Shown: one piece after another, positions 21,571-32,816 of the stretch
Numbering within the stretch: the stretch's first letter is position 1
Layout: each line of letters begins with the position of its first letter
Assembly (NCBI GenBank): GCA_963970005.1
Contig: CAXAMN010026473.1
Coordinates: 533,230 to 597,229 of the forward strand
From: Durusdinium trenchii
Taxonomy: Eukaryota; Sar; Dinophyceae; Suessiales; Symbiodiniaceae
DNA length: 64,000 nt
Reading direction: 5' to 3'
The notes under the pieces: model-generated
Seen by the model: the letters and a program-made list of their open reading frames with translations, nothing else
Told to the model about the DNA's origin: nothing
Database searches by the model: none
Made by a program: the position numbers and the translations under genes

Positions 21571-22913
21571 GTGAGGCTCCGAGCTCCTGTCAAACCCGGC
21601 GGGCAGGCGGGGTCGGGGGCTGGTGGTCGCCCGAAGAATGACGACCAGCAGTGGGGCCGATTGGCTTTTTGGCGGCCATTTCAAACACCCTGTTAGAGTC
21701 CGCCCTGAAATTCATCTCCCAGGTTTCATGATGCCGGTCACGCCTTGGCGTCTTTTTTCCGCGGACGTCACGCGGTCACGGTTTGCAGGTCACGCATCGC
21801 CTAGAAGTCCAGTTTGACTTTATTTTGCCCCACTGAAGTAAAGCATATTCATTCTTTTGATAGTCTTTGACTCCCAGGGCATCCAGTGAGAAGAGCAAGT
21901 CCATTTCGTGGAGCGCCGTGTGTTGGACCCCAGGGAACTCTGCACGCGGCCAAGACAGCAAGACCGGCACCTTTCGCGACTCCTTGACTGTCACGTCTTC
22001 TATGCACAGCTAAGCTGTGGGTAAAACCCCCCAGCTTGCAACGTCTGCGGATTCGATAAGCAATGATGATGAGGATGATTTGGTCCTTTGCGCGCCAACG
22101 TCTTGACGAATTCAGTTCGCCAACGCCATGGCCTTGAAGAAGCAAAGGTTCCCTTGAGTTCAGTTTTTGGTGGGCATCATTTGGTTGTGCAGCCATGTGA
22201 AGCCTACATCTTTTGTATGTCTGACACACATTGTATGTTGTTTCCCTGAACTCTGGAACCTTCAAAATGAGGTGGAAGGATGGACACGTTTGTACATCCT
22301 GGCCAGTATCCCATTGGGTCCCAAGCTGGCATGCAGCACTTGTGCCATGCGCACTTGCCCTTGCTACCGCGGTAAAGAGACAAAGGGCTACTATGCGGTC
22401 ACTATGTCTCCTCTCCATGACCCTTTCCGGTGAAACTGGTTGCAGGAAGGCCCCTTGCAAAGCCATCTGATCAAACTGGGCATCCCAACGTCCCTGCAGG
22501 ATCTCATAGAACCCTTTCTTCAGCCAATGGCCCTGGACCCGCACGTCTCTGCGCACGGACCCGCTCGTCTCGGCGCTTGTCTTGCCCTTTGAGAGCCTTG
22601 ACTGGGGGAGATGAGACTCCCAACAAGCCAACGACTCGTCGGCGTTCACGGAGAGCCAAGCGAGTTTTCGGAGATGGGATGGAGCGGCTCAATGGCACGC
22701 CATCGACGTGACGAGTCAAGCCGCCGAGCCGACGACGAGCCTGGACCTTCATTGGCGGGGTGCGAAACGAGATCCTACTGGGTAGTGTAGAGTAGTCAGA
22801 CTACTGGAGACCCCTTTGAAGGAGCTGGATGCAGTATTCGATGAATTTGATGAGAGTTCTACAAGGCAGACATTCCTCGCCGAGTCAGACTCTGCCACAG
22901 TCTGACACTGGAT
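21571..22913. repeat. Duplicated block B, copy 2
   Basis: Second copy of 9487-10624, longer through local insertions. Its minus frame 21849-22649 (266 codons) corresponds to 9812-10357. Confidence 0.9.
21849..22649 (-). CDS. Hypothetical ORF inside block B, copy 2
   Basis: 266 codons, of which about 170 match the copy at 9812-10357 in the same frame. The extra N-terminal 35 or so residues come from sequence that is absent in copy 1. The C-terminal tail comes from flanking DNA where the copies diverge. No known domain. A retained frame across 3-base indels is suggestive, but the copies are too close to test for selection by eye. Confidence 0.25.
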   Translation of the reverse strand: MNADESLACWESHLPQSRLSKGKTSAETSGSVRRDVRVQGHWLKKGFYEILQGRWDAQFDQMALQGAFLQPVSPERVMERRHSDRIVALCLFTAVARASAHGTSAACQLGTQWDTGQDVQTCPSFHLILKVPEFRETTYNVCQTYKRCRLHMAAQPNDAHQKLNSREPLLLQGHGVGELNSSRRWRAKDQIILIIIAYRIRRRCKLGGFTHSLAVHRRRDSQGVAKGAGLAVLAACRVPWGPTHGAPRNGLALLTGCPGSQRLSKE

Positions 22914-23561
22914 GTGCGCGCTGAAACGTTCGCCTGGGCGTCTGTTTGGGCAGAGGGACGACGCCTGAGGTGCTTGGTGGGACACCGCATCATCGCAGAA
23001 TCATTTGGCACACGGAATGGGTCTCCTTGAGGTTGAAACTTGGGTGAGTTAAACGTGTCGTGTTTGTGGCGTGGTTTTGCGTTTCTCAAGAGCCAGGAGA
23101 AAAATGAGGTTGCAACAACGAGCATCAACCAGATTGATTCTTCTGTATTCCAGTGCCTTAGCACTTTCCTGTGTCCAAATGCCGGACATAGCTATGGACC
23201 AAAGTGCTGGCCCCAACATGTAAACCATCCAGCCCCCAAGCACCTGCGGCTGTGCCGTTGGTTAGTGGCGCTCCTGGGACCGCAGTGTCCGTGGTCCCAG
23301 CGAGTTCCTGTCGGATAAACCAGGTGTCCGTCCGGAGCTCGCCGGATTGCCTAGTGGACGAGACACTTCTTAAGATCGCAGAAGTGGGTGTGAAAGAGAT
23401 GATATTCCGGAGATCAACGAGAATATCCGGAGATCAACGTTGTGCAGATGTGAGCTATGGGATTAGATTCAAATTTAGATTTCCACAAGTCCACTAGTCC
23501 ATGCAAAGCGGTCATGCAAATATCCCTTTTCCTGTCACCTTGCGTGTAGCCTCGTGCCTTA

Positions 23562-23765
23562 AACTGCAGGCACGAATCATGCAGATTCAGCCGCAAGTGT
23601 CGCACCTTTCACGAGATGGACGGGCGGCCCAGTAGTCCTGCGACGCAGTAGTCCTTTTCTCTCCGTGACTCTTTGGTGTGAAGTTTGCGAAGAGAAGACA
23701 GGTCGCAGAATGAAAACACATATACGTCTTCGAACTACGCGGGTGGCCCCAAATCCTTACTTTGC
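23562..23765. repeat. Diverged duplicate F, copy 1
   Basis: Matches 26493-26654: gcaggcacgaatcatgcag, gagatggacgggcggccca and ggccccaaatccttactttg occur in the same order with changed spacing. Confidence 0.8.
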
Positions 23766-25639
23766 AGAACTTCACAGATCCATTTTCCGTTTCAAATGGT
23801 TTTTGAGCAGCGTAACAAGTTCAGGCCAAGCACAAGGACGTGACAAGATTCCAATAAGGACTCCAGATTCCAATAAGCTTTTCCTTATCATGTCCAGTGT
23901 GCATTCCGATCCTTACTCCATTTGTTCATGCACCGATGCGTGTGACCTCACCATTTGTTCAGCGGCATTCGAAGACAACCCGCCATATGGTCCACCGGGG
24001 CTCGACCCGCTCGACGGGTGGAGGGTGGTTCGACCGGCTCGAAGGCGCTTCGAGCGGTTGGAGTGGAGGCCCTGGCAGTCGAAGCGGGCCAATGGGCGAG
24101 GTGATCCGTTTTTCCTCAAAACTCGACTTGTGAACTTGTTAGACCGGAGCCAGCAAAAAGGCAGACACTCACAGCTGGAAGATCCAGGTATAGCCTAGCC
24201 TATATCTTTCTTGTTTTGTGTTGATTTTAAATGGGCAGTATCTCCTGACCTGCCGAGGCTGTGGGGTTCTGAGCCTCCCCCGAAGTCCATGTCTCAAGTC
24301 TCATGTCTGTTCAACACCTTTGGACCCTGCAATTCTCACGAACCCTTGAGACGTGGTCACACGCACGGCGCCTGAACTTCACGCAGTGAAGTCCATGCGT
24401 GAAGGATGTGAGGTCGACTTGGACTATGACTGTAGCCAAATATCCATGCTTGGCAGGACATTATACAGTCATGCTCCACGGAATTCCAGTCTGGGTGAGT
24501 TGTGAATCTGCTTGCAGCTTAGGGCACATGTTGTATGTTTTTTCCAGGCTACTTCGAGCCGAAGGATTCCGTAGCCTTGCACCTGTCTACTTTGGCTCGA
24601 AGCAACCTTCATCGTGGTCCGCCAGGCGGCTCGAGATCAGCGTGAGATTCAAACCGGACCTCTCCACGAGGGTGTCTGACATCCACCGCCACGGCCGTCT
24701 CACTTCGTCTCATGTGCGGTCGGCCCGTGGACATGCGCGGTTGGCCGAAATGAAGCGCCTACCCAAGAAGAGCACATACTTTGAGAAGAGCCATCAGACC
24801 CTTGTTTAGGCTTGAAATGTTATGAGCTGTTACACTTAACTCATATTCATGGCATGTTCCACGCTGGCACCCTTGCAGTTAAGATTTCAATACTCATGTG
24901 GCCGTGCAGAGCATGAATGTGCATGCGCACTTGCACAAGGAGCTACTGTGACCTTGCACTCGACCATGCATTCCTCGATTGGAGGTGGCAATCATACAAA
25001 GCAGGTCACTAGCTCAGTAGCTTTTAGCCTCCACAGAAGGACACAAGTCTAGATACGACCTGGCAATATGGCTTACGTCTCCATAAACACTTCGCCGTGA
25101 AGCTTGCTGCGCGGCAAGGACTATCAGTTTTAGGATGAAACCCTTTTGTAATGTTGAACGTTCATTCTTTTGCAAGGCTTCACAGAAAGATATTCCTTTA
25201 GCTTTAAATAGTGAGTTGTGAATGAAGTCATATGTGCCTTTTTCCACTGTTTTGATTTGCGCAGAGGTTCTTGTCTCAGCAGACGTTTGATGGTTTGGCG
25301 AAGAGTGAGGGTCTGGAAACCTGTCCCCCCAAAGTCATCTCCAGGGTTGAAATGTCGTACCAGGATGACCTTGTTTCCTTTTGAGGATCACCGGGGACTC
25401 CCTTTGGCACCCTTTGCGAAAGGCACAGTTTCCTTCCACGACAGTGAGCAAGTGTCGCTATTTTGAGCTGATGCGAGTTACTTCACAATCACAGCTTCTA
25501 GAAACTTGTGCACCCTATCTGTGATTGCTTTGGGCACTCTCGTGCCACTTGCGCAAGCTGCTTGCGATGTACGACTGAGATGTTCCATCAGCGAAACATG
25601 CCACCTGAGGTGCTCATGATGTCTCATGGCTTTTCTCAT

Positions 25640-25745
25640 CGAGAGAGCTCTTTGTCTCATGAGAGTTCTGCATGGCGTATCGCAACCGATGCTGCGATGA
25701 CAACTATTCCTTTGAATGATGTTTCAAGGTGGCACATGCAAGGCA
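25640..25745. repeat. Family C fragment
   Basis: Carries gcgtatcgcaaccgatgctgcgatgacaa- and tttgaatgatgtttcaaggtggcac-type sequence shared with 5990-6050 and 8240-8300. Confidence 0.6.
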
Positions 25746-25841
25746 CACTCTGGTTTAGTTGCTGGCTTTCCAGTCCAGGATATTTAGGCTGGTGAAGGTT
25801 ATGACTCGGGGAACACAAGCCACTGGCTTGCGCAAGGTCAA

Positions 25842-26045
25842 GCGGTCTGGAGCGATGCGTGCAACCATTGAAAAGCTTCCGAGTGACTGCGAGCACTCTT
25901 GTTCTAGTTCTATGTTGGATGATGTCTGATGTGAGTTCCACATCCTGTATTGGAGCTCCTTAGGTCCTTTGTCAGATGCCGTGACAACTATTCCTTTGAT
26001 GCTTCATGTTTCCGGTGCAAAGCTGCTGTCGTGCACAGTCTCCGC
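25842..26045. repeat. Duplicate D, copy 1
   Basis: About 204 bases, nearly identical to 27182-27387. The two copies lie 1.3 kb apart in the same orientation and flank the second copy of duplicate F. Confidence 0.92.
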
Positions 26046-26492
26046 TGTGCAAGGGCGTCCTTGCCACGGCTCTTACTGCTAGGGCATACTGACGGTCGGA
26101 GTTGTCATCGGGTTCGGCTGGATGCGACTTGTTTGCACCGTAGCAGACACGAATCTAGTTGCTCGGAAATGAACAAGTGCCAGCACGCTTGTATGCAGGA
26201 AGGCCATTGTGTGCCATCCTGGCCGGAAGACACATACCCGGCCGCTATTTGGAAAGGAGTCGGGGAGCTATGCCTATCCGCAGGCGGAATATCGGAAGCT
26301 GGCATGATCAATACTTCATGCTTAACACCAGCGCAACATGTGTTTCTTGTCCTCCTCTGGCATGTCATTTCGAACATGTGACACTCTCGATGTCCAGCAG
26401 AATCCAGTGCGGTTCGCCGCGAGCCACTCCAAAACGCTGACCTTCCTACCCTGACCGTAGTCGCTGTAGCCGTTGTAGCCTTGTGCTTTTCC

Positions 26493-26654
26493 AATGCAGG
26501 CACGAATCATGCAGAGTCAGTCGCGGGTGTCGCACCGTTCACGAGATGGACGGGCGGCCCAGATGCGACGCACAGGGCGGCCTTCTCTTGGTGACGCGGA
26601 CCGGGTGTAAAGAGCATCGTAGAACTAATCGGGCGGCCCCAAATCCTTACTTTG
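26493..26654. repeat. Diverged duplicate F, copy 2
   Basis: Partner of 23562-23765, shortened by internal deletions. Confidence 0.8.
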
Positions 26655-27181
26655 AATGGCATAGAGCACAGAATGGCATAGAGGTTTGTGAGGTGTGAAT
26701 GATACGGTTGAGTCTCCCTGGTCGACCGTTTGAGTCGATGTGCTGCCTACCGTTATGGTGCTGCCGACCGTTTGAGTCAAAGATGTGAAACGGAAAAGGA
26801 ACTTTGTTTCAACAGATACCCTCCCTCCGGCAAAGATGGAACAATGGAAGTGGAACATGGCCTCTTGGAACGCTGGAAGTGGTGTTTTCCCACTTCCATG
26901 ATTGTTTCAGGGAGGGTAAGAATGAGATTGCAACGAAGTGTCTAAAAAACATTTCTATGGTGTCCCGAGGTGAGACTGGCCATCTCTTTTACATCATTTG
27001 TGGTTTCGTCGCGCACTTCTGCCTAAAGAAATCCGTGTCCGGAGCCATGACCGTCCAGTGTCTGTACCAAGCCCAGCTCAAAAGCGATGCTCGCTTCGCT
27101 ATGAGGGATCTTCTCAATAGGTTAGATATCTTCTATATTGTTGAGAAGGCACGTGCCACTTGTCTACAGATCGAGTGGTCG

Positions 27182-27387
27182 AGTGGTCTGGAGTGATAAG
27201 TGCAACCATTGAAAAGCTTCCGAGTGACTGCGAGCACTCTTGTTCTAGTTCTATGTTGGATGATGTCTGATGTGAGTTCCACATCCTGTATTGGAGCTCC
27301 TTAGGTCCTTTGTCAGATGCCGTGACAACTATTCCTTTGATGCTTCATGTTTCCGGTGCAAAGCTGCTGTCGTGCACAGTCTCCGCC
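27182..27387. repeat. Duplicate D, copy 2
   Basis: Partner of 25842-26045. Sequence beyond about 27387 is unrelated to the flank of copy 1. Confidence 0.92.
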
Positions 27388-28007
27388 GTGTTTCCGTGGC
27401 CGGACACGCGTGCCGTGCGGGCGCCTCGTTCGGGGAAAGGTCCACGTCGCTGGAGCCTGAGGAAGAGGGTCTTAAGGGGGGCACTTTGGCTCTTAGGTTT
27501 ATCCGGCTGCCCAAGCCTTCATGGGCCGTACCTACTTCCAAATCGGATCGAATTCGTGCAAGGATAATATCCTTGCACGAATAAAATTGCATATATTGAA
27601 GGAACGGATTTTTCTTGCAGATTTGCTCATGGACTTGTGAGCTATGGCAACGCGTTGCACAAGACGAAAAGCAGCTCCAGGAACAACCGGCTATGGCAGT
27701 GGCTATGGCATCCATGAGAGGACTTGCCCCGAGACTGGAGGACTTGCGAGCGGGGAGGCATTTGATCCCCAGTCCAACTTTCGACAGAGCGAATTGGACA
27801 TCGTTGCGGATGTCTTTTTCGAAGTTAGAGACCTCGACTGGACGGGGAAACGCACAGTCTGACGACACCTCACACAGACAGACGTCTGAGTATGTGAAGA
27901 GTGGCCCCATACAGACGTCCACCCGTTGAAGTGGAAGCGGGTGACCTCATCTTTGGGGCGTCGAAGGGGCGATTTGAAGCCAATATGGCCATGAGTCAAA
28001 ACGTTTT

Positions 28008-28299
28008 GGTATGGAACATGTACTCTTGAACATCTCGTTCCATATCCCGTTCCATACCTGTGGTACAGCATGTTTGTTCGCCGTTCCATACCCATCGTTC
28101 CATACCTATGGATTCCTAGTTTGCAATTGTTCGAGGTTCAATCAAAACGTGCGCTTTGCTTGCTGAAATACATTTACCGTGAGAAACGGGACTGAGATGA
28201 CACGTCAGGTTTTTTGGTATAATTTGTTCCATACCCCCGTTCCATACCTGTTCCATACCTTATGGAACAAGGGATCCGTTCCATACCCTATGGAACAGG
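28008..28299. repeat. GTTCCATACC repeat field
   Basis: At least eight copies of GTTCCATAYC, singly or back to back, at 28008-28114 and 28214-28299. Some are in reverse complement (GGTATGGAAC at 28008, TATGGAACA at 28261 and 28290), so local hairpins can form. Confidence 0.85.
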
Positions 28300-31200
28300 A
28301 AGGTGCGCGATGTTCACCTGAGCCCGGGGTTTTGACGCACACCCATATGGATGGTAAACCACCGCTAATATACCCATCACTCCATTTGTAGTCAACCATC
28401 ACTCCATAGAACCCATGATGTCGAAAAATAGATCCCATCCATGGAGTGTGACTGGCGAGCCCCAATCACTTGGCCGAAGGTCGCAGAAACACTTGGCGGG
28501 TCCCGTGGGGACGTCTGACGCAATACATCTTGTCAAGCGGTCCAATATCAGGGAACGCCAATTAGTGGCCGCTGTGGTCGGAGGCTCCAAGAAAAGCCTT
28601 TAGCCGGCCGAGAGAGATGATGCACAAGAGGATGACCCCAGAGTGTGGAGAGGCAACCCAACTGATGACCCATTGGACATGTTTTGCAGATCCCACTGGC
28701 AGATCCCCCCTGTGTAAGGAATGAGGCAGTATGTATGCAGGATGTGAGATCACTCTTCGCTTTGGACCTCAAAAGATTAGACTGCCAGAAAGTTCGCGCA
28801 GGAACGTCGCTCGAAGGCGGAACGGGCAAAGCCAAGGCAACGAGGCCCAGGCGCTCCAATTTTTGCATACCAAGCGCCCTATCCGAAGAACGGACCAGAG
28901 CATCATCGTCGGCTTTTGAGCAAGGTTCTGTCCGGAAAAGCGTTGTTTTTGCATTTCCCAACATTTTGTGGAAGCCTTGCATGGCCAAATTGTTACATTG
29001 TTGAAGTGCCTAGTGTGAGGTCCCACGCTTTCCTTGATGAAATCACCCAGCTTGGCATGAACTCTGTGCGGTCAGGGTGTCATAGAACGGGGGCCTAGTC
29101 CTAGCCCAACGTCCGTAATGTCACCACCTATATCTACCCAACCTAATTTAACTGCCCAATAAAACCGACTTGGGGTGACCTTTTCTAAAGACTCTTCGAA
29201 GATCTTTGGAAAGAGTCAAGTACATGACCAGCTGCGCCCGCTTTACATCGCAGGACGGAAGTACAGGACCCCGCTGCTGAGTCATGACAGGACCCCGCTT
29301 GGGAGGTCCCCCACAGATCGGATCGCCACAGTTCCCGGATATTCCCGGATACTCTAGCGGTTTTCCATTTTGTTGGACTCGGCTCTGGTAGAATTTAGGC
29401 TATGCCAGCTTGTGACATCTATGCATGCTTCTCAGAAATGTGCCAAGCTTCATTTGCTAGACTTCCTGGCAGATGGTGTTGGTCTCTGCGGCATTCTGTT
29501 CAGTCAGGTTTGCCCCTTCAATATCCAGGCTCAAGGTAGCAAGCAACTCTGTTTGCAAGCTGATTCCCTCGGCAGTTGGCGCACAAGCCCAGCAGCCCAG
29601 CAAAGAATGGGGATAGCGACTGCAGCGATAGATCCCGGTTGAGAAACAGATTGACTCTGCAAAGGCACATGACACACCAGGGCCTTCAAAGGAGCCTTTT
29701 GGCTGGAGCAAAACCAACCAGACGGCTGAATGGAAGCAGAGATATAGAAGTTGGGCACTCCCTAGGGGGGCATAGGCTTGAAATCGCCAATGAAGAAGGC
29801 AAACTTTCCAGACTGGAGCTCACGACGACGCAATGCAGCTACTGCCTAAATTGGCGACCAAACCTCCCCATTGACGGTGAACTTGGGTTTGGAGCCATGC
29901 GAGAACTCTCGACTTTTTCTGACGGCGTGACTTCAAGCTCCTTTGTGCCCCTTTTGCGCACAAGCTCCAGTGCTGTTCACACTCCATGCCCGAAATCGAA
30001 CATTTGCTTGCTGTGCTCCGCTGAAGGAACGCGATGGGGTGGCCAAGAACAACAGAAAGTTTCTTTAAGCTCCTGTAGGGATGCATCCGAACTATCATCC
30101 TTCGCCCAGACTGTGCCTTGTTTTGCATGAGAAAAGCACAGCTTCCACAGGGCCACAGTCAAAGCAGCTTGCACCACGACACAGAGCTGACATGGTCCGC
30201 AACCGCACACTGGGTCACATTGGGTGCACCGCAACCCGCACGTTGGGTCCGAATGAAGAGAGGGTCGGAATCCTGATACGTTGGATCCAGGCACCTCGGA
30301 ACGCTGACTCGATCAAGGTAGCCGCGGAACCACCCTGGTATGAGACCAGTCGGTGAACTCACCGAATCGGTGACCACCAGCCGCGGATTCTGCAGCAACT
30401 GCTCTGTGCATGTTGCTCTCCTTCCAATTAAGACCTAGGTCTAGGGTCCCTAGGTCTTGATCAGACCTAGTTCTGCAGTCCAGTTCCTTCCGCTCTTTGA
30501 AGGGTTTTCAGGGTCCCAAGGTCCAGGGATCGACGAAGCCAAGCGGATTCTCCAGCCGCCGCCCCTTTTTCCGCGTCTACGAGCGTGCGGCTAGCCCTGG
30601 ATTTGGGTGAAGGAGCTGAAGGTGCAGTTGGTTGCAAGTTGTTCAATGGCTGAACTTCTGCAAGCTGGATTGAAGATGGATTGCGAACTGAGAAACACTT
30701 CAAGCCAACGGTGCATGCTTGTGCAAGCTCCTGGGCAGTGTCGCCTTGGTCCTTTGAAGCAGGGAAAAGAATAGAAGGCTGCGGCTTCGTGTGAACAGTG
30801 ACCTTGAACACGGAAGTCGGTGTCAACATGGATTCCCAAAGAAAGCGTTGTGCTCAATCGAACTTCAAGAAGCGCAACTTTTGTCTGGCCAGTGTATGCA
30901 GAAGCTGAAGTGACAATGACGGGTGCCAATGACTTTTGCACATCGATGAATCGATGAACACTTTGGAGAAACATCAACGACCCAGAACTTCCGACCATTG
31001 CAGACTCCCTGTCTCAAGGTGACTAGGGCTTGATTATTGGCCAAAGCACTTGTTGCAAGAATGCTTTGTGTCCAAACTGTCACCAAGCCACTTCTAGTCT
31101 TTTTATCAATCCTTTACACCAAAAATATTAGAGAGGCACTGATGTTAAGAAGAATTGAGAAGATTTGAGTTGATTGACAAGGGCTGAAGTTCCGATAGCA

Positions 31201-32732
31201 CCATAAAGGCTCATTAGCTCCAATTAAGCTGGAGCTGCGTCAGAGATCCAGATTCCAGCACTCACCAGATCGAACCATGCTCCGATTTCCCAATTTTATG
31301 ACCTTTTCAGTGTCTCAGTACCCTCTCTGCACTCTGTGACACATTGTGACACCCTCGAGCTGGACACCCAAACACCGGGTGTTCTTGCTTCTTACCTTGG
31401 ACACCCAAGTAGGCGACACCAGTAGGCTGTGACACCTCAAAGCCAAGACCCGCCACCTGCTTTTTCGCAGCACGTCAGGGCTGTCAGGGCTTCGTTCCGC
31501 TCCGGTGTTGTATGCCACCGGGCGTCTGCGAGGTCTGAGAAGAGGCACGAGAGTACCATTTCTTCGCTTTTGGCATGTGCCTCTCCAGGCAGGGGCAGGC
31601 AGCAGTTGAAAGCCTGGAGCACTTGGAAGATCACCGTCGATGCCCCACTGTAAACCCACAACCAGCGTGCTCGCGCACCGCTCAACACTGCTCTGTGTCA
31701 GTCAAGAACTGCCCAAACCGGTCGATGAGATGATACAGTCAAGACCGTGCCCAGACCGTGGTGCCCTGTGTGGCAGCACTGTGCTCGAAGATCAAGTCTT
31801 TGGGGTCGGTCCGCAGTGCCTGGCATCCAATGGAAATCAGACGGTGAGTGAAGATGGTGAGTGCATACACTCGTGGGCCGGGCTCGCCTCGATTCACCTT
31901 CACCTTCGCGGGCTGAAGGTCTGCCACGTCTGTGCGCGCACTCGTTTTGGGGTCACCACCCCAACAGGTTCAGCTCTGCTTCGGCGGTTGGGCCGCAGCA
32001 ACCCATGACACCCCAACCCACCCGGACTGCACAGATCTCTTTGTGACACCCTCCCTTCGAAGTTCTGATTTCTGTCACATCGCCTGCAGCCTCCATCGCC
32101 TGGGCAGGGTGACTTAGATCTTCCAAAGACTCCATCCATCTCCGCACCGCCCTTCACCTGCGCCTCGCGCGGGTCGGCCTTGTCGCCGCAGGCCTTTCAT
32201 CGCCTGTGGGCGGAGGCTGGAGAGCTCCGAGGGGAGCGATCTCCCAGCCAGTGCGGACTGGTAGGAGTTGATAGATGGGGCTCATCGTGATCTGAAGATC
32301 TGAAGCCAGTTCCAAATAGTACCAGATTGGGCTCATCGATCTGAAGCCAGTTCCCCACCAGTTCCAAACGATTCTTCCAGTTCGATCTGAAGATCTGAAG
32401 AAGATCGATGTTGGGGGACGTTTTCTGAATCACACGTTTTCTGTGAGTCGCCTTGTGGGACAGATGAGATGGAGCACTGATCGATAGTCAGTATTGGTCC
32501 AGGAGTGAGTAAGAGAGACAGCGAGAGAAGACAGCTGGCCACATGAGCCGCTCTAGATTGCGTAAGCATTTCGCGTAAGCATTTAGGAAGTTTTCTCTGC
32601 ATAAGCAAAAGTGAGGGCCGCGTAAGCAGCGCGTAAGGCCTCGCGCAAGGAAAGTGCTACGACATAGGGAGTGACTCCAGGTTTTTAGAGTGGCTCACAT
32701 GACACCAAATGCATCCAAATACATGATACATG
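28300..32732. other. No identifiable gene; one ORF of 184 codons at 29576-30130 (+)
   Basis: The 184-codon + frame has no recognisable domain and is Ser/Arg/Leu-rich. A perfect short hairpin AAGACCTAGG...CCTAGGTCTT lies at 30429-30458. Local duplications of ATCTGAAGATCTGAAG occur at 32290-32405, and GCGTAAGCA is repeated at 32562-32632. No exon series with GC/GA/GT donors was found. Confidence 0.35.
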
Positions 32733-32816
32733 TACCAGCACCTTCCAACAGGTCTCCTTTGGAGGGTTGTTAGGCCCTAACAGGTTTCAATTGGTGACCT
32801 GTTGGAGGTGCTGGTA
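32733..32816. mobile_element. MITE-like hairpin element
   Basis: Inverted arms at 32733-32754 and 32796-32816 (TACCAGCACCTTCCAACAGG against its complement, with one base missing) enclose a 41-base loop. One arm-like sequence, GACCTGTTGGAAGGTGCTGG, also stands at 20779-20798, so the arm is dispersed. No coding capacity. Confidence 0.65.

Noticed and set aside
24568..24604. Possible dinoflagellate spliced-leader relic (CCGTAGCC ... TTTGGCTC ... AAG)
   Set aside because: The two halves are 14 bases apart instead of 2 and no gene follows; two 8-base matches can occur by chance.
30429..30458. Hairpin AAGACCTAGG/CCTAGGTCTT as a terminator
   Set aside because: No T-run follows, and a nuclear eukaryotic context gives no reason to expect a bacterial-type terminator.
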